Below the pieces are notes generated by a model. The model did no database searches. It saw only the letters and a list, made by a program, of their open reading frames with translations, and was not told the DNA's origin. Of a DNA stretch of 64,000 nucleotides, positions 24,580 through 35,797 are shown piece by piece. The translations under genes and the position numbers were made by a program. This stretch comes from Paramarasmius palmivorus (lineage: Eukaryota > Basidiomycota > Agaricomycetes > Agaricales > Marasmiaceae), in assembly GCA_037176845.1 (NCBI GenBank), contig JAYKXP010000028.1:372001-436000 (forward strand), read 5' to 3'. Within the stretch, counting starts at the first letter, position 1, and each line of letters starts with the position of its first letter.

Positions 24580-27505
24580 ATGGATCAGGTCTCTGAACAA
24601 GTATCCGACCCCAAGCTATCGTCTGTTGACCCTTTCTCTTTCACTCTCTCCGTCGGTCTTAGTATATATCCATTTATAGAAGCAAACCCCCTGTTGTTCG
24701 TGGTGCGCGAGCATGTACAACATGTCGTGCAGCAAAGGTATACTCTATTCTTTATTCATGCTTTTCTTTTCGTTTATATTGTTCTCTAGATGAAGTGTGT
24801 TGGGGCGGAAGATGGCCAGAAGCAGTGTCAACGTTGCAAACGCGCGGGTGTCGAGTGGGTACTCTGCGATCATATACTATCATTCGTCACTCATTTTTCA
24901 TGCAAGGTGTATTTTTGAAAAGCACCGGCGCGGTCGGAAACCAGGCTCCAAGTATGCTCATCCATCTTGTTCGCTTCAAGATCGTGTCCTTATTCCTCTA
25001 TAGGTTATCAGAGGCGTCCAAGATGCTCAGGCGCCTCGAGAAGGGCCTCAATAGTGCAAAGTTGAAATCTCAAGCTAACGAATCACCTCTTCCGTACACG
25101 TCGGATTCTCCACGCCCAATGGATCAAGATTACATGGGCGCTCGCGAACGTGAAGGCACCTTCTCTGTCAACTCCCGTTTCCCCAACAATCATCTTCCAC
25201 CGCTCAATTTACCACCATACGCTCACGGCAATGATTATCCTCCGTCAAGTAGCAGCTCCAGAACACATGATATGGACGAGGATGATGATCCAGATCGCGC
25301 TGGCGAGAACATTTTCCCTGCCAAACTCATCAATAGAGAAAATCGTCGCAATTTCTTCCGCACCATTCTTAACAATCCCGAAGAAACCCCAGCGCCAGGT
25401 CCACCTTCGGCTCGTAGTGTATCTCCTCCAGGCGCCACTGCCTTTGGCGCCGCCGCAGAACTAGTTCAAGATCCTGTCACAAAGGGTCTGATAGACGAAG
25501 ACGGGGCCAAATTAGTCTTTGACCTCATCTTCATTCGCTTGAACCCCTTCGTCAATCTATTCGACCCTTCGCTCCATTCCTTCTCCTATGTTCGCAAAAA
25601 GTCCCCCTTCTTGTTCACCGTCCTTTTGATGGCCGGCTGCAAGTTCTTCAAACCCGAACTATTCCCTCAATGTCAACAGCTCGCAAACCAGTTGGCTGTC
25701 AAAGCATTTGCCGAAGGATGGAAGAGCGTCGAAACTGTGCAAGCTTTCGCTTGCCTCACGTACTGGAAAGATCCGGATGATACGGTGAGTTTTCGTAACC
25801 TTGTCAATGTTCGCTTCTCATTACTCATTTGTACTGTTTTAGCGCACTTGGACATACATCGGATACGTACGTGCCATCTTTCCTACTAACCTGTTTGGTG
25901 CTGACATTTCTCAATTCAAGGCATGTCGCATGGCTGTGGAACTAGGCCTGAATCGTTATGTGTCCCAATCCTCATTACACGAGACCGACCTCCAAATGCG
26001 AGAACGCCGCAATCGGGAGCGAACATACCTCATCCTCTTCGTGCACGATCGCAGCCTTAGCACTCAAACTGGTCGGAACTGGATGCTCCCCGAAGATGAA
26101 TTTATCCGACATTCTATCAACTGGCATGACCAGGTCACCGGAAACATACGACCCGAAGATGTCATTCTAGCTGCTTTCGTTCAGCTACGCCACATTGCTG
26201 TGAGTTTTTTCTCATTTCGACTCCGTTCTGAATGTCATGACTGACTTGGCCGGGCATGTGAATTTGACAGACTGAAACTACGGAGAGTTTCCGTAATTCG
26301 TCAGGAAGCCACACTGACATCAACTATGAAGTCGTCTTGCGTAACTGTAATGGGCAACTGACAATGTGGGCTGAAACGTGGCAGCGGCAAATGCAAAGAG
26401 GTATGTGTGCTAATTGATGACGCTTTGAAGCGAGTAGGAACTGAGATTTTCCACAGCGGGAGGAGATACTTTTCATTACTCGTTCTTGACCTTTTTCCGC
26501 CTTTATGTTCGGCTATTTACGAATAGCTTTGGGGTAGAGGCATCCATTTCTGGGGTGAGTGTGTTTTCTTGTTTGATGGAACGCGCTAATATCTTTGACT
26601 CTAACAGAGTAGTCGCAATGCTCTTAGTGTACAAGCCTTGTCGGTTTGCTACACGAGCGCCATAGACTCGCTACAGATCCTATCGAAAGACTTTGCGAGC
26701 ATGGGTGTGCTGGTATGTGATCTTTCTACAGTCCTTGTGACTCCCGTTAAAGAAACTGCAGCGCTACGGCCAAGATTCAATCACCACCATGTCTGCATAT
26801 GCCGCTGTCGTATTACTGAAGGTGAGAGTGCAGTCTACTTGCAACTCGGTCGCAAATACTCAAATGAAGCGTAGTATCTTCGCAACCCCAACACGTCCCC
26901 TCAATTGCCGGAAGACGCCGCAGAGACGATTCACAAAATCATTAGCAAGACAGCTGATGCATACTACGAGGCATCTATCCTGTCCCCGGCGTCCTCTTCG
27001 GCCGCTTATCACTCCCGGTTCCTCCGAAAATTAGTTGCGAATGATATTTCAAGACCCCGAAGACCAGAAAGGCATTCCGGCGCTTCATCTCTAGAATCCC
27101 GGCTTCCAGGTAAGGAACATCTCTCGGTACCATGTTCCTGTGCAATGAATTGATGACGAATTTCCAGGAGCTTCGGGGCCAAGTTCCATTCAAACATCAT
27201 ACTCACATGCCTCCCATGCCCATGATACACCCTATCCCTTCTCTTCTACCGGCATATCCCATGACAGCCAGTATGGACGCTCAAATGGATCAATAGCGCC
27301 GTTACATTCAATACCCCACAACCAGGATTTTGGGCAACATGCATCCAAAAACGACGCGGATTACTGGAAAAACATGTTAACAGAGATCGGGTTTGGAGGG
27401 CAGATGGATGTTGGTGGGGTGGGAGAATATCCTAATGACACACACACGCATCAGTATCAGAATCATCCCATACATTCATCACCGCCGATGGGCTATGGAC
27501 CTTAG
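24580..27505 (+). CDS. Zn2Cys6 binuclear-cluster transcription factor with fungal-specific TF domain
   Basis: DNA-binding regulator; target unknown. The ATG at 24580 starts MDQVSEQVSDPKLS; splicing an intron with donor GTCTGTTG at 24621 and acceptor at 24679 puts it in frame with SKPPVVRGARACTTCRAAK. The zinc cluster is spread over three exons: CTTCRAAK, then MKCVGAEDGQKQCQRCKRAGVE, then CIFEKHRRGRKPGSK, giving all six cysteines (C-x2-C-x6-C ... C-x2-C-x6-C). A short linker coiled coil follows (LSEASKMLRRLEKGL). The middle homology region begins about 25480 (GLIDEDGAKLVFDLIFIRLN) and includes GCKFFKPELFP, QAFACLTYWKDPDD and RMAVELGLNRYV. The last exon contains DYWKNMLTEIGFGG and ends GYGP at TAG 27503-27505. 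About ten introns; several contain no in-frame stop, so naive frames run through them. Confidence 0.87.
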
Positions 27506-27766
27506 TATGTAACTTGTGTCCCTTTACTGTTTATATGTTGTAGTGAACTACTATATCTTGTCATTTTTTATGGTGCTATCTGACTTGTGCCTTTTGGTTG
27601 TATTATAAGTACGCAATAGATTGTATTCTTATTTGGCTTGAATGTATAATTTTTTGCCCCAAGCGTGCATTCTGTCTGTCAATTCATAATCAATTGAGAT
27701 CCCTTTCCGTATACAGCTACATGACCTGGGCAGCTACGTACGGTTGCCCGGCAATACAAACCGCAA
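27506..27766. other. Convergent intergenic region
   Basis: About 260 bases between convergent stop codons. T-rich with several ATT/TATA runs (27520-27660), consistent with 3' ends of both genes. No gene seen. Confidence 0.35.
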
Positions 27767-29246
27767 TCATGATTCGACGCCGATCGGGAAAATATATACA
27801 CACCGCCCAACTGCCGCAGCCAGTCGTGGAATGCCGCGTGACGCCAAAAAGTCGAAGTCCCTCACAAAATGAGGTCTCGCGCCGAGCTCAAACTGCGTAG
27901 GCTGTGCATGGACATAACCCGTATTGTATACGTGAAGGACGGCGCCTTTGAGCGGAGATTGAGTAGAGATTGCGAAATACTCTGGGTATGTGTAACACCA
28001 CCTGGGTTGACAGAAAGCATGCAAAAGGTGTGTCAAATGGAGGCGCGGAGAATACGGTGAATTACAGAGAGTCATACTTACCGGAATTGGTGACCTCCCT
28101 GTGAGAAACTGATGTCGGATGCAAAGGGCTTGCCCCCGTGAATGTTGGATATATCCCATAAAGAAAATTTGGAACCATATACAGCGCCAACACTACCGGT
28201 GTTCATCAGATTATCAGAATCTAAGGCGATGAAACAGGAACAAGAGCTTACATGTCAGCGGTATCACGTCGCCAGGCGGCAGTTGCAGTAAGATGAGTAG
28301 AGAGTCCCATGGATGCATCCGACAGAGCGTGGGGATCTGCCAATTCAACTATGCTGGAGTGATGCCATGAGTCTTGATCGTTTTCGGGGTCAGAGCGCCA
28401 ATCTGTGAGGAAGATGGAGCCGCGGCAATCTGCGACCAAGAACTCTTTGCTCGTGGAAGGATGAGAATCAATTGAAGTAAGTGGGTGTGGGAAGGCGATG
28501 GGGTAGGCCGTTGGTTGAATACGTTGTGAAGATGGAGAGCCACCGATAGAAGACCGAGGGCTAGGAACGGCATGAGTGGGATAAAGGTCCCATAGCTGTG
28601 GAAGTTAGCTAAGGTTAGCGGGTAAAAATAACAAACACTCACCATGAACATTTTGTCATCTAGAACCAGAAGGATGCAATTGGGTTCTTGAACCTAATAC
28701 ACCAAAGAAAGAGTCATGCGTACCTGACACTGTGGCGACATATCGAGCACTGTCTTCTCCGGTTCCGCCGCAGAAAGACATACCCGTAATCTTGCCGTGA
28801 TGTCCACTCAAACCTCCGCCGAAATGAAAAATATTCTCGGGTTCATTGGAAGATTTGGTCAGGTGGACAAGGGAAAAGTCACTCCCAGCAGCCGCGAGTC
28901 TGTAAAACGCGTCCTGGATGAGAAGATGAATCCAAAGAAGAAAAACGCCAGCTAAGTTCCACTCACTCGACAAACCACTCGTCACTAGATGTAGGCGATA
29001 CTGAACGAGAAGCCCATGCTATTGCTGTTATTCTTGTTCCAACATGAAATGAAGCAATCAACTCGCAAGCAGTTTTGCCCTGTTCGAAAATTGAAGTTCT
29101 GTCGGACATGGGCTAAAAAGTATAGAACATACCACCACGAGAACTTCCACGGAATGTTCTCCTCCTATTGCAACCAGGTCTGAATCCTCGTTTCGGCATG
29201 AAGCAACGACATAGATTTGTGAAGAGTGGTTCCAAGAAAGGTCCAT
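27767..29246 (-). CDS. WD40 nucleoporin, Nup37-like
   Basis: Nup37 is a beta-propeller of the Y-shaped Nup107-160 complex of the nuclear pore; it is absent from budding yeast but present in many filamentous fungi. The ATG at 29246 gives MDLSWNHSSQIYVVASCRN, then LVAIGGEHSVEVLVV, matching the first blade of Nup37. Next, after an intron, come CELIASFHVGTRITAIAWAS, AAAGSDFSLVHLT, GHHGKITGMSFCGG, YVATVSDDKMFMVWDL and EFLVADCRGSIFLTDWR. The sequence SVGAVYGSKFSLWDIS near 28190 is close to the equivalent KVGAV-x-G...WDI stretch of animal Nup37. The last exon (28159 down to 27767) includes HFVRDFDFLASRGIPRLAAA and ends PIGVES. About six introns. The assignment is from the order of motifs; another WD40 protein remains possible. 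Confidence 0.75.
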
Positions 29247-29505
29247 GGTGGTGAATTAGTGCACGCTCGCAACCTGTCACATAGTGTGACAACGCACTTT
29301 GTCCCTATGATAATGCCATCATCACATCCCCTTTTACAGTTCAGCAATGCACCAATACTGACGCTCTCCAACTCCATCGCCTGGCCTCCGTAGAGAAAAA
29401 TCGAGATTCGCTATTCTCCAACCTCACAATGACCGACGGTGAACCCATCCCTGATCACCAAGACAACCCTATGAATGACTTCGAGTCGACTCTGTATCTC
29501 CCAGC
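29247..29505. promoter_or_regulatory. Short divergent promoter between the Nup37-like gene and the NTPase gene
   Basis: 259 bases between divergent start codons. Contains no other gene. An in-phase ATG at 29429 opens a separate short frame that does not lead into the NTPase coding sequence, so it may act as an upstream ORF. Confidence 0.35.
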
Positions 29506-30576
29506 ATGCCTGACTATGTATTGGTACTGCCACAATATAGGACTGTCTTCGAAGACATTCAAACTTGGTTCAGTTTCAACAAGACGGAGATACAAAGTGC
29601 AATTCTGCCAGGATCAAACCTCATTCCAAGCTCAAGTAAAACCGAACGTTAAGTCAACCTCACCACCTCACCACTGAAGACAGAAGATCCAGACTGAACA
29701 GGCATTGAGCAGAACTGTGTGCTGCAGCTCTTGATCATCGGATAGTTCAGATTACTGGAATGCCTGGGATAGGTGAGTCTAACGTTGAAACTATGTATTA
29801 TTGATCTATGTCCCAGGAAAGTCTCTTTTTTCCCTCTATGTCATCGTCGAGCGACTCCTGCAAGGCCTTGACACATGCCACCAAACAAGCCCGTACTATC
29901 TCAGACTATGGTGTTCGGATGGTGTTTTCGACATCGATATTGACCAGGCTCTTCAACGCGCACTTGACCTCCAACAAGCCCTCCTCACCAGCAATACTTG
30001 GTATCTCCTAGATATAAGCATGGACTCACCGCCCAACGCAATCCTCAAGTTGTATGCTCGTATCGCGCAGGTGTCGTCGTCTCAGAAAGAGTCCCTATGT
30101 TGGACACAGAGAGTGTTTGGCCAAAGCTTTATCTTGGCAATGAAACCACCCTCATTGAACGAAATCATTCTTATGTACGTTGATGGTTCTGTGACATTGG
30201 TTCATACGCTCATACTTGGCCCCACAGGAGAGATTGTCAGGCTTAGCCTGTGCGATCGCTCTCTGGTGGTGCCATCTCTGACTTCTATCATAAATATGGT
30301 CCCTCTGCTTGCAGGATCTTCGCGTATGCGGACGAACCTGAAAGGTACGATGACTTCCTGGAAGGGGATCCAGAAGAGGCCAGAGGAGGCTGGTCGAGGG
30401 AAGCAAGCGCTGAGCATTCTAACTTTCTGGTTGCACGTCTTGGTGACTTTCTTACAAACTATAGCATGAGATTGTGTTTCCTTTCGTGTTTATTGTACTG
30501 TCTCTACTCAAATGTTTGCTCCCTTTATGCATCTTGCAATGCTCTATTCGGTTCTCACTCGTGTAGTCTCCCCTAG
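29506..30576 (+). CDS. Crinkler/RHS-type P-loop NTPase, short or truncated
   Basis: P-loop protein resembling the NTPase half of fungal Crinkler (CRN-like) proteins, a large and poorly understood family in Agaricomycetes. Exons 29506-29635, 29710-29772 and from 29817 join to give LPQYRTVFEDIQTWF, then LCAAALDHRIVQITG and the Walker A GMPGIGKS, followed by LFSLYVIVERLLQGL. TWYLLDISMDSPP is a probable Walker B/sensor area, and QSFILAMKPPSLNEIIL corresponds to the family's conserved MKPxSxxE segment. FYHKYGPSACRIFAYADEP (about 30282-30340) matches the usual YGPSxR motif. The junction between exon 3 (ending about 30174-30178) and this segment needs a non-standard donor, or there is a frameshift. 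After the YGPS region only about 80 residues remain before TAG 30574-30576, so the long C-terminal part usual in this family is missing. Degenerate or truncated copy likely. No signal peptide. Confidence 0.6.
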
Positions 30577-30832
30577 GCAATCACTCGTGATCGCTGTCTG
30601 CAGATGAAGTCTCGGTCTCAGTCAATTAGGCGCTAAAGCACACTTCGTTGTTAACTCAGAACTGTACTCTATGCAGCCCAAAGATGGAAGCTAGAGAAAG
30701 CATCGATCAAGGATTTGTACTGAACGAATGCAAATGACTAATAATATCCGTTGGCTATATCTTCTAAGTCGTAAAAGTTTAAGTTCAAAACCTCTTTGCT
30801 AGTCGCAACAAGCGCCCTCTTACACACAAACC
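30577..30832. other. Intergenic region upstream of TRAPPC13
   Basis: About 255 bases, AT-rich, holding the promoter of the next gene and perhaps decayed 3' sequence of the NTPase gene. No coding signal seen. Confidence 0.3.
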
Positions 30833-32908
30833 ATGACGACCTCAGATGGTCCTGCTCATCTCCTCTCTTTGAAGGTTATGCGAGTGTCGGTTTGTTGCCT
30901 ATTATCCTGATTTATCTCTTGATATCTAAATTTCACGTCTAGCGACCGACGCTTGCGAGTGCATGGCAACCTTTCTACTCATCATCCCCGTCATTCTCGG
31001 CGCATTCTACACAGTCGATACTATCTCTCCAAGGGAAGACCCCATTACCTGGTCACCCTAAAACCCTGAGGGACCTTACGCATTCTACCGAGCTCTTAAC
31101 ATTACCGTCTTCATTTGGGTCAATTCAATTGGGCGAAACATTCTCCAGCTGTCTTGCGGTCAACAATGAATCAGCAGCAGAGGTAGAAGCAGTTTCTTTG
31201 AAGGTCGAAATACAAACCATCACTTCCAAAGTGACATTGGCGGAGTTCGGGGGTCCAAGCTATCAATTATCCTCGGGAGATACCATGGAGAATGTAGTCA
31301 GTCATGAGATAAAGGAACTCGGCCAACATGTACTGGCGTGCACAGTATCGTATCGAATGCCTATGATTGCACATAGCCAATCAATATCAGCTGCGGAAGA
31401 TGGGGGCGATCCAAGTATTGTATCCTTTAGGAAGTTTTACAAGTTTGCTGTGCGTGGCTTCGAAGAGTTTGTTGGTTTTCCCGCTGACACAGGTTCAGGT
31501 TACCAACCCTCTTTCCGTGAAGACCAAAGTCCATGCTCCGAGATCCCCATCCGCGCTGCTGCGTCCCGAAGAACGAGACAAAGTGTTTCTAGAAGTCCAC
31601 ATCCAGAACCTGTCGCCTGAACCTATCTGGTTCGAGCGCATGCGTTTCGAATGTGTAGATGGTTGGGATGTAAAAGACACGGATTGTGCAGGGGAAGGAC
31701 AGCAGGATGCCTTATTTGCTGGGTCAAATGCTTTAATGCAGCCACAGGATATGCGGCAATACATTTACGTTTTACTTCCAAAAACACTTTCCCTAGAGCC
31801 AACAAATCATGTACCAGGTGCCATAATACCCTTGGGACGGCTCGATATCTCATGGAGGTCATCTTATGGAGAACCAGGTCGTCTCTTAACGTCGATGCTT
31901 TCGCGACGAATCCCACTTCCCCAACAACAACCGCAGACGCCAGCTTCTGCACTTCCACCACACTTGAAGAGACAAAGTGCTTCTGCTGCCACACCTTCGC
32001 GCCCAAGATCTCCACAGTTACCACAGTCACGACCGACTTCGCCAACACCTTCACAGAGGCCATCGTCACCCTTTAGAACACGACCTCAGTCTATTCCCAC
32101 TCGCGCACAATCGCCCCCACCGACACCTCATCCTCTACCGACGCGCAATCACAGCGTCGAGGCCAATTTGGTGCTGCGTGAAATCGATCGTGACTCGATA
32201 CAGGCCGGGAAGCCATTTACCCTAGCTTTGACCCTCATTCTATCGTCTTCTCTGCCATTAGATCGCCGAGGGCAGAATTTACGCCTATCACTGATAGTTC
32301 AGCATGTGTATCCTCCACCAGCAGCATCTACAACGGCCTCCAAACCGACGCCGGAGCAATCTACCCCGACACCGAAGGTTATATCTCCAGGCTTTTCCAC
32401 CCCGTCGCCAGTGTATTCCACCTTCAACTATGCACTTGCTTACCAGAAACTCGCTGCATCACAATCTCCGCGTACGCCCACGGTCCCTCGGAACGCCGAT
32501 GGCGATGCTACCCCTCGTAATATAGGCGAAAACACAATGCTACTGCCGCCTCCTCACTACGACTCAGAGGACCTTAAGCGATTAAAGCTGACCGGAGGCG
32601 TGTCGTTTATAGGGCCATCAGCTATTCCACTTCCTCCCATTGATCTTATAGAACAACAACCAGTGGCTCAAGGCGATGACCTTCAGCTGGCACAGGGACG
32701 TGTGTATGCTGAACATGATTTTGAACTGACCTACGTGCCACATCGAACGGGTTTCCATAATGTTGGAGGGATCCGTCTATTGCTGACCGATGAATTGTTT
32801 TTGGATCGTGTCAGCATGGCAGACGATGAAGTCGAAAAGACTGCAAGAATAACAGATATGCATGTGTTGAAGGAGTGGGATATTATCGCTGAAGTTTGGA
32901 TACCATGA
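30833..32908 (+). CDS. TRAPPC13 homologue (TRAPP complex subunit, DUF974)
   Basis: Subunit of the TRAPP vesicle-tethering complex acting as Rab exchange factor in secretory or autophagic traffic. The ATG at 30833 (MTTSDGPAHLLSLKVMRVS) is joined by a first intron to RPTLASAWQPF. The DUF974 core follows: GSIQLGETFSSCLAVNNES, then SLKVEIQT, GDTMENVVSHEIKELGQHVL and SFRKFYKFAV (split by an intron at about 31450-31497), joining to TNPLSVKTKVHAP. Next are FLEVHIQNLSPEPIWFERM and LGRLDISWRSSYGEPGRL. A Pro/Ser/Thr-rich insertion at about 31910-32160 is unusually long. The C-terminal beta domain resumes at EANLVLREIDRDSIQAGKPF, ending with YVPHRTGFHNVGGIRLLL and EWDIIAEVWIP. Two introns. Membership of TRAPPC13/Trs65-like proteins is well supported by motif order. 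Confidence 0.9.
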
Positions 32909-33003
32909 AAGCATGTGTAGATTATCACATTATACAGGGCTACAATGATACAGCAGGGATATAGGCCAGAGTCGATTACAGTGAGGAGTTGTAAGCAGGA
33001 ATG

Positions 33004-33668
33004 CTACGACTGTGCCCCCTCTGCTGATTTGCTCTTTGCTTCCTCCCGTTCCTTTGCCAACTGTAACGCCTCTTGTTGTTTAATGGCAGCCTTCATCTGT
33101 CGAACCCGTTTCCGTCTTCCATTTCCACGCTTTGAACCATCCACAACTACTGGCTCGTTCAACCGCTTTTTCTTGAGTGCAATCTGCTCAGCACGTTGCT
33201 TTTCTCGTTTCTTGTCCCGTTTGCGTAATGAAGTCATCGATGCTTTCAAAAGAGTGCCATATTCGCGATGGAAAGCCGGCAGCTGCGAGGACATGACCTG
33301 GTAAGAAATTGGTGAGTATGGTTTGGATAAAAGATGAAGATGGATATACGCACTCGTGTGGAGAATTTCACCTTATCTCCATCAGTTGCCCGCACCAGAC
33401 ACGGATATTCAGCATCTTCTGATTGACTTTGGGGTTCCATGCTAGCGTCATCTTCGTGAGTAACTTGGGGAAAGAGGGGAAATCAGATAGAAATTTTTGG
33501 GTGGAAAGAAGATATTGCACACGTCGTTTATGTGTGAGCCATATTGAGCCTTGACTTTTGGTAGATTCAAACAATGCAGCCAGCTGTTTGAGAAACTGCA
33601 CGATATGAGCTAGATAGTGTATAGAAAAGTTGAAATATACGCACGATGTCGTTGTCGACCAGCTGCAT
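33004..33668 (-). CDS. SRP14: Signal recognition particle subunit SRP14
   Basis: SRP14 is the Alu-domain protein of the signal recognition particle that slows elongation during co-translational targeting to the ER. The ATG at 33668 gives MQLVDNDI, joined to FLKQLAALFESTKSQGSIWL, then THKR, and after another intron LTHEDDASMEP with EYPCLVRATDGDKVKFSTRV, the core segment typical of SRP14 (LLRATDG...KISTVV). The final exon contains LPAFHREYGTLLKASMTSL and RKRDKKREKQRA, the conserved basic run, and then a Lys/Arg/Glu-rich tail ending SAEGAQS. Three or four introns. Divergent from the MET1 gene, with 191 bases between start codons. Confidence 0.93.
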
Positions 33669-33859
33669 TGACTAAAGGTTGTGGGGATGCTCTTGACGGT
33701 GCGCTGCTCGAAAATGTGGATAGCGCCTAAGAAGGTAACAAATCCCCACGGTAAGCGCCCGTTCTAGTTGCTCACAATTGCGTTTTTTCATTTCACCACT
33801 TACAAGTCGGATATATAAATAATGCTCAAGCCTTCTCTTTCTACCCCCATCTTCCAGTC
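33669..33859. promoter_or_regulatory. Divergent promoter SRP14/MET1
   Basis: 191 bases between two divergent start codons. A TATA-like ATATATAAATAA lies at 33813-33823, about 40 bases upstream of the MET1 ATG, and AT-rich sequence faces the SRP14 gene too. Confidence 0.45.
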
Positions 33860-35671
33860 ATGGGATACCCTACACCTCAGCCAGGAGCCTCCTTGATTCT
33901 CTCCTTCCAGCTTCACAAGAAAACCACAATCATACTGGGCTCTGGCACCCTGGCTGCTTCACGCGCTTTTGCAGCGTTAGAAGCTAGCTCTGCAGTAACT
34001 GTCCTATCAAAGGGAGGAATAGTCTCAGCTTGCGATGAGCTTAAGTGGAGAGCGGAACACGGACACTTGACAATCGTCGATTTCGATTCTATACCATGCT
34101 CTTCATCCGCCGACGAGGACCGGGACGCAGAAGCCTTGGATCACTTCCTCAAAACAACAGGTACCGTTATATCCTTTCTATGCATAACGGACACCATATC
34201 CGGATCACCAGTCAGACGATCAAGACGGTCCGCCGAGAAACTATACAATTTATGCAGGGCAAGGTACATCCTAGTCAATACCACGGATATACCAGACCTT
34301 TGTGACTTTTCATTCGCCTCCACGCATCGGTTCGATGATTCCTCTGGAGAGAGGTCACCATTACAAGTTGGAGTCACGACGAATGGTCAGGGCTGTCGTC
34401 TCGCTGGAAGGATTCGAAGAGAGATCGTTGGTAGGTTACCGAAGGAGGTCGGATCGGCTGTGGCAAAAGTGGGCAGAATGCGGTCACTGGCCAAGGTTAA
34501 TGATGAGATCGGGGACACGGATACCAATGAGGACTGTTACGAGGACACGGGTGTGACAACACCTAATCGACCAGTCCCTCAGCGAACCAAGTCGGAGACG
34601 GCGTCGGAGCGAGCGAGAAGGCGAATGAAGTGGGTGGCCCAGATTAGCGAGTATTGGTCCATACAGAAGCTCTCCATGCTGACGGATGAGGAGATGCGGG
34701 TAATCTTATCCGGCGAAGCGGAGGCGGATGAGAAAGAGGATTCGATATTTTTATCAACACCTTCCTTGCATTCGCTCTCCCTTCAACCTCCTACGGGCCG
34801 GATCCTTCTGGTTGGCTCGGGGCCGGGCCATCCTTCCCTCTTGACTATCGCAACCCATACCGCTCTCACAAAGTTAGCGCATTTGGTGCTATCAGACAAG
34901 CTGGTCCCAGATGCCGTCCTGGCGCTCATACCTTCCCATGTGGAGGTTCGCATAGCCAAAAAGTTTCCAGGCAATGCAGAGGGAGCCCAAAACGAGATGA
35001 TGGAGATGGCAGTAGAAGCCGCAAAACGCGGTCTCACCGTAGTCAGGCTCAAGCAGGGCGACCCGGTAGTATATGGTCGTGCAGGAGAAGAAGTTTTATA
35101 CTTCCGAGAACGAGGCTTCGAGCCAGTTGTTGTTCCGGGAGTCACATCTGCCATCGCTGCTCCCACATTTGCTGGTATACCTGTTACCCAGCGTGGTGCT
35201 GCTGAATCGTTCTTCGTCTGTACGGGTGTTGGGAGGAAGGGCAAAGAGGTGCAGCTGCCAGGATACGAGAGGGGCAGAACGCTAGTCATCTTAATGGGTG
35301 TTGCCCGACTGTCCCAGGTCGTTTCGACACTTCTCTCACCAAATGCGGGACATCAGCGTGGGGGACAAGCATATCCACCTCACACACCGATAGCCATCAT
35401 TGAACGTGCATCTATGCCTGATCAACGAATACTGGAAACAACGCTCAAAGATGTCGTACAGGCACTGGAGAGCCTGGGCGAACAGAGACCCCCAGGAATG
35501 ATTGTTGTCGGTTGGTCCGTGCTGGCATTATGGGCTGACGGAAATGTGAACGTATTGGACGAGGGCGCCGAGAGTGGGGACACCGAAAGAGTGATAAATT
35601 GGTTAGGTGGGTCGGATGCTCCTGGATGGAGAGTCCGTGAAGGCATAAGTGACGACTGGGGGAGCTTATAA
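33860..35671 (+). CDS. MET1: Siroheme biosynthesis: uroporphyrinogen-III C-methyltransferase with N-terminal precorrin-2 dehydrogenase-like domain (MET1 type)
   Basis: Makes precorrin-2 from uroporphyrinogen III using S-adenosylmethionine, toward siroheme, the cofactor of sulfite and nitrite reductases. Intron-free, 603 aa, close to the size of yeast Met1. Residues about 20-60 form a Rossmann-like unit (KTTIILGSGTLAASRAFAAL). After a variable linker the SUMT domain begins near residue 312: GRILLVGSGPGHPSLLTIAT, then AHLVLSDKLVPDAVLALIP, TVVRLKQGDPVVYGRAGEE (second SUMT signature), PVVVPGVTSAIAAPTFAGIP and TQRGAAESFFVCTG, then RTLVILMGVARL, and near the end ALESLGEQRPPGMIVVGWSV. All classic SUMT motifs are present. 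Whether the N-terminal domain is catalytically active cannot be told from sequence. Confidence 0.94.
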   Translation: MGYPTPQPGASLILSFQLHKKTTIILGSGTLAASRAFAALEASSAVTVLSKGGIVSACDELKWRAEHGHLTIVDFDSIPCSSSADEDRDAEALDHFLKTTGTVISFLCITDTISGSPVRRSRRSAEKLYNLCRARYILVNTTDIPDLCDFSFASTHRFDDSSGERSPLQVGVTTNGQGCRLAGRIRREIVGRLPKEVGSAVAKVGRMRSLAKVNDEIGDTDTNEDCYEDTGVTTPNRPVPQRTKSETASERARRRMKWVAQISEYWSIQKLSMLTDEEMRVILSGEAEADEKEDSIFLSTPSLHSLSLQPPTGRILLVGSGPGHPSLLTIATHTALTKLAHLVLSDKLVPDAVLALIPSHVEVRIAKKFPGNAEGAQNEMMEMAVEAAKRGLTVVRLKQGDPVVYGRAGEEVLYFRERGFEPVVVPGVTSAIAAPTFAGIPVTQRGAAESFFVCTGVGRKGKEVQLPGYERGRTLVILMGVARLSQVVSTLLSPNAGHQRGGQAYPPHTPIAIIERASMPDQRILETTLKDVVQALESLGEQRPPGMIVVGWSVLALWADGNVNVLDEGAESGDTERVINWLGGSDAPGWRVREGISDDWGSL

Positions 35672-35797
35672 CAAGGAATGATGTACACATTAGAGATACA
35701 GAGATGTAAAATACATGGGGTATCTACATGTTGCCTTATTGCTATCATTCGAATGAAAAAGACAGCCAACTCACAGTGAAATAGTACACGGATGGTA

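Noticed and set aside
24795..25889. A 364-residue unspliced frame as the start of the zinc-cluster protein.
   Set aside because: It runs through introns that are open by chance and destroys the last cysteine of the zinc cluster; the spliced model has all six.
29801..30469. A single 222-residue unspliced frame as the gene product.
   Set aside because: The P-loop is only formed by splicing two upstream exons (29506-29635 and 29710-29772); the frame's own start is in an intron, and the downstream family motif is in another frame.
34783..35289. Minus-strand 168-residue frame inside the MET1 gene.
   Set aside because: It is antisense to a strongly conserved SUMT domain and has biased composition from the complementary strand.
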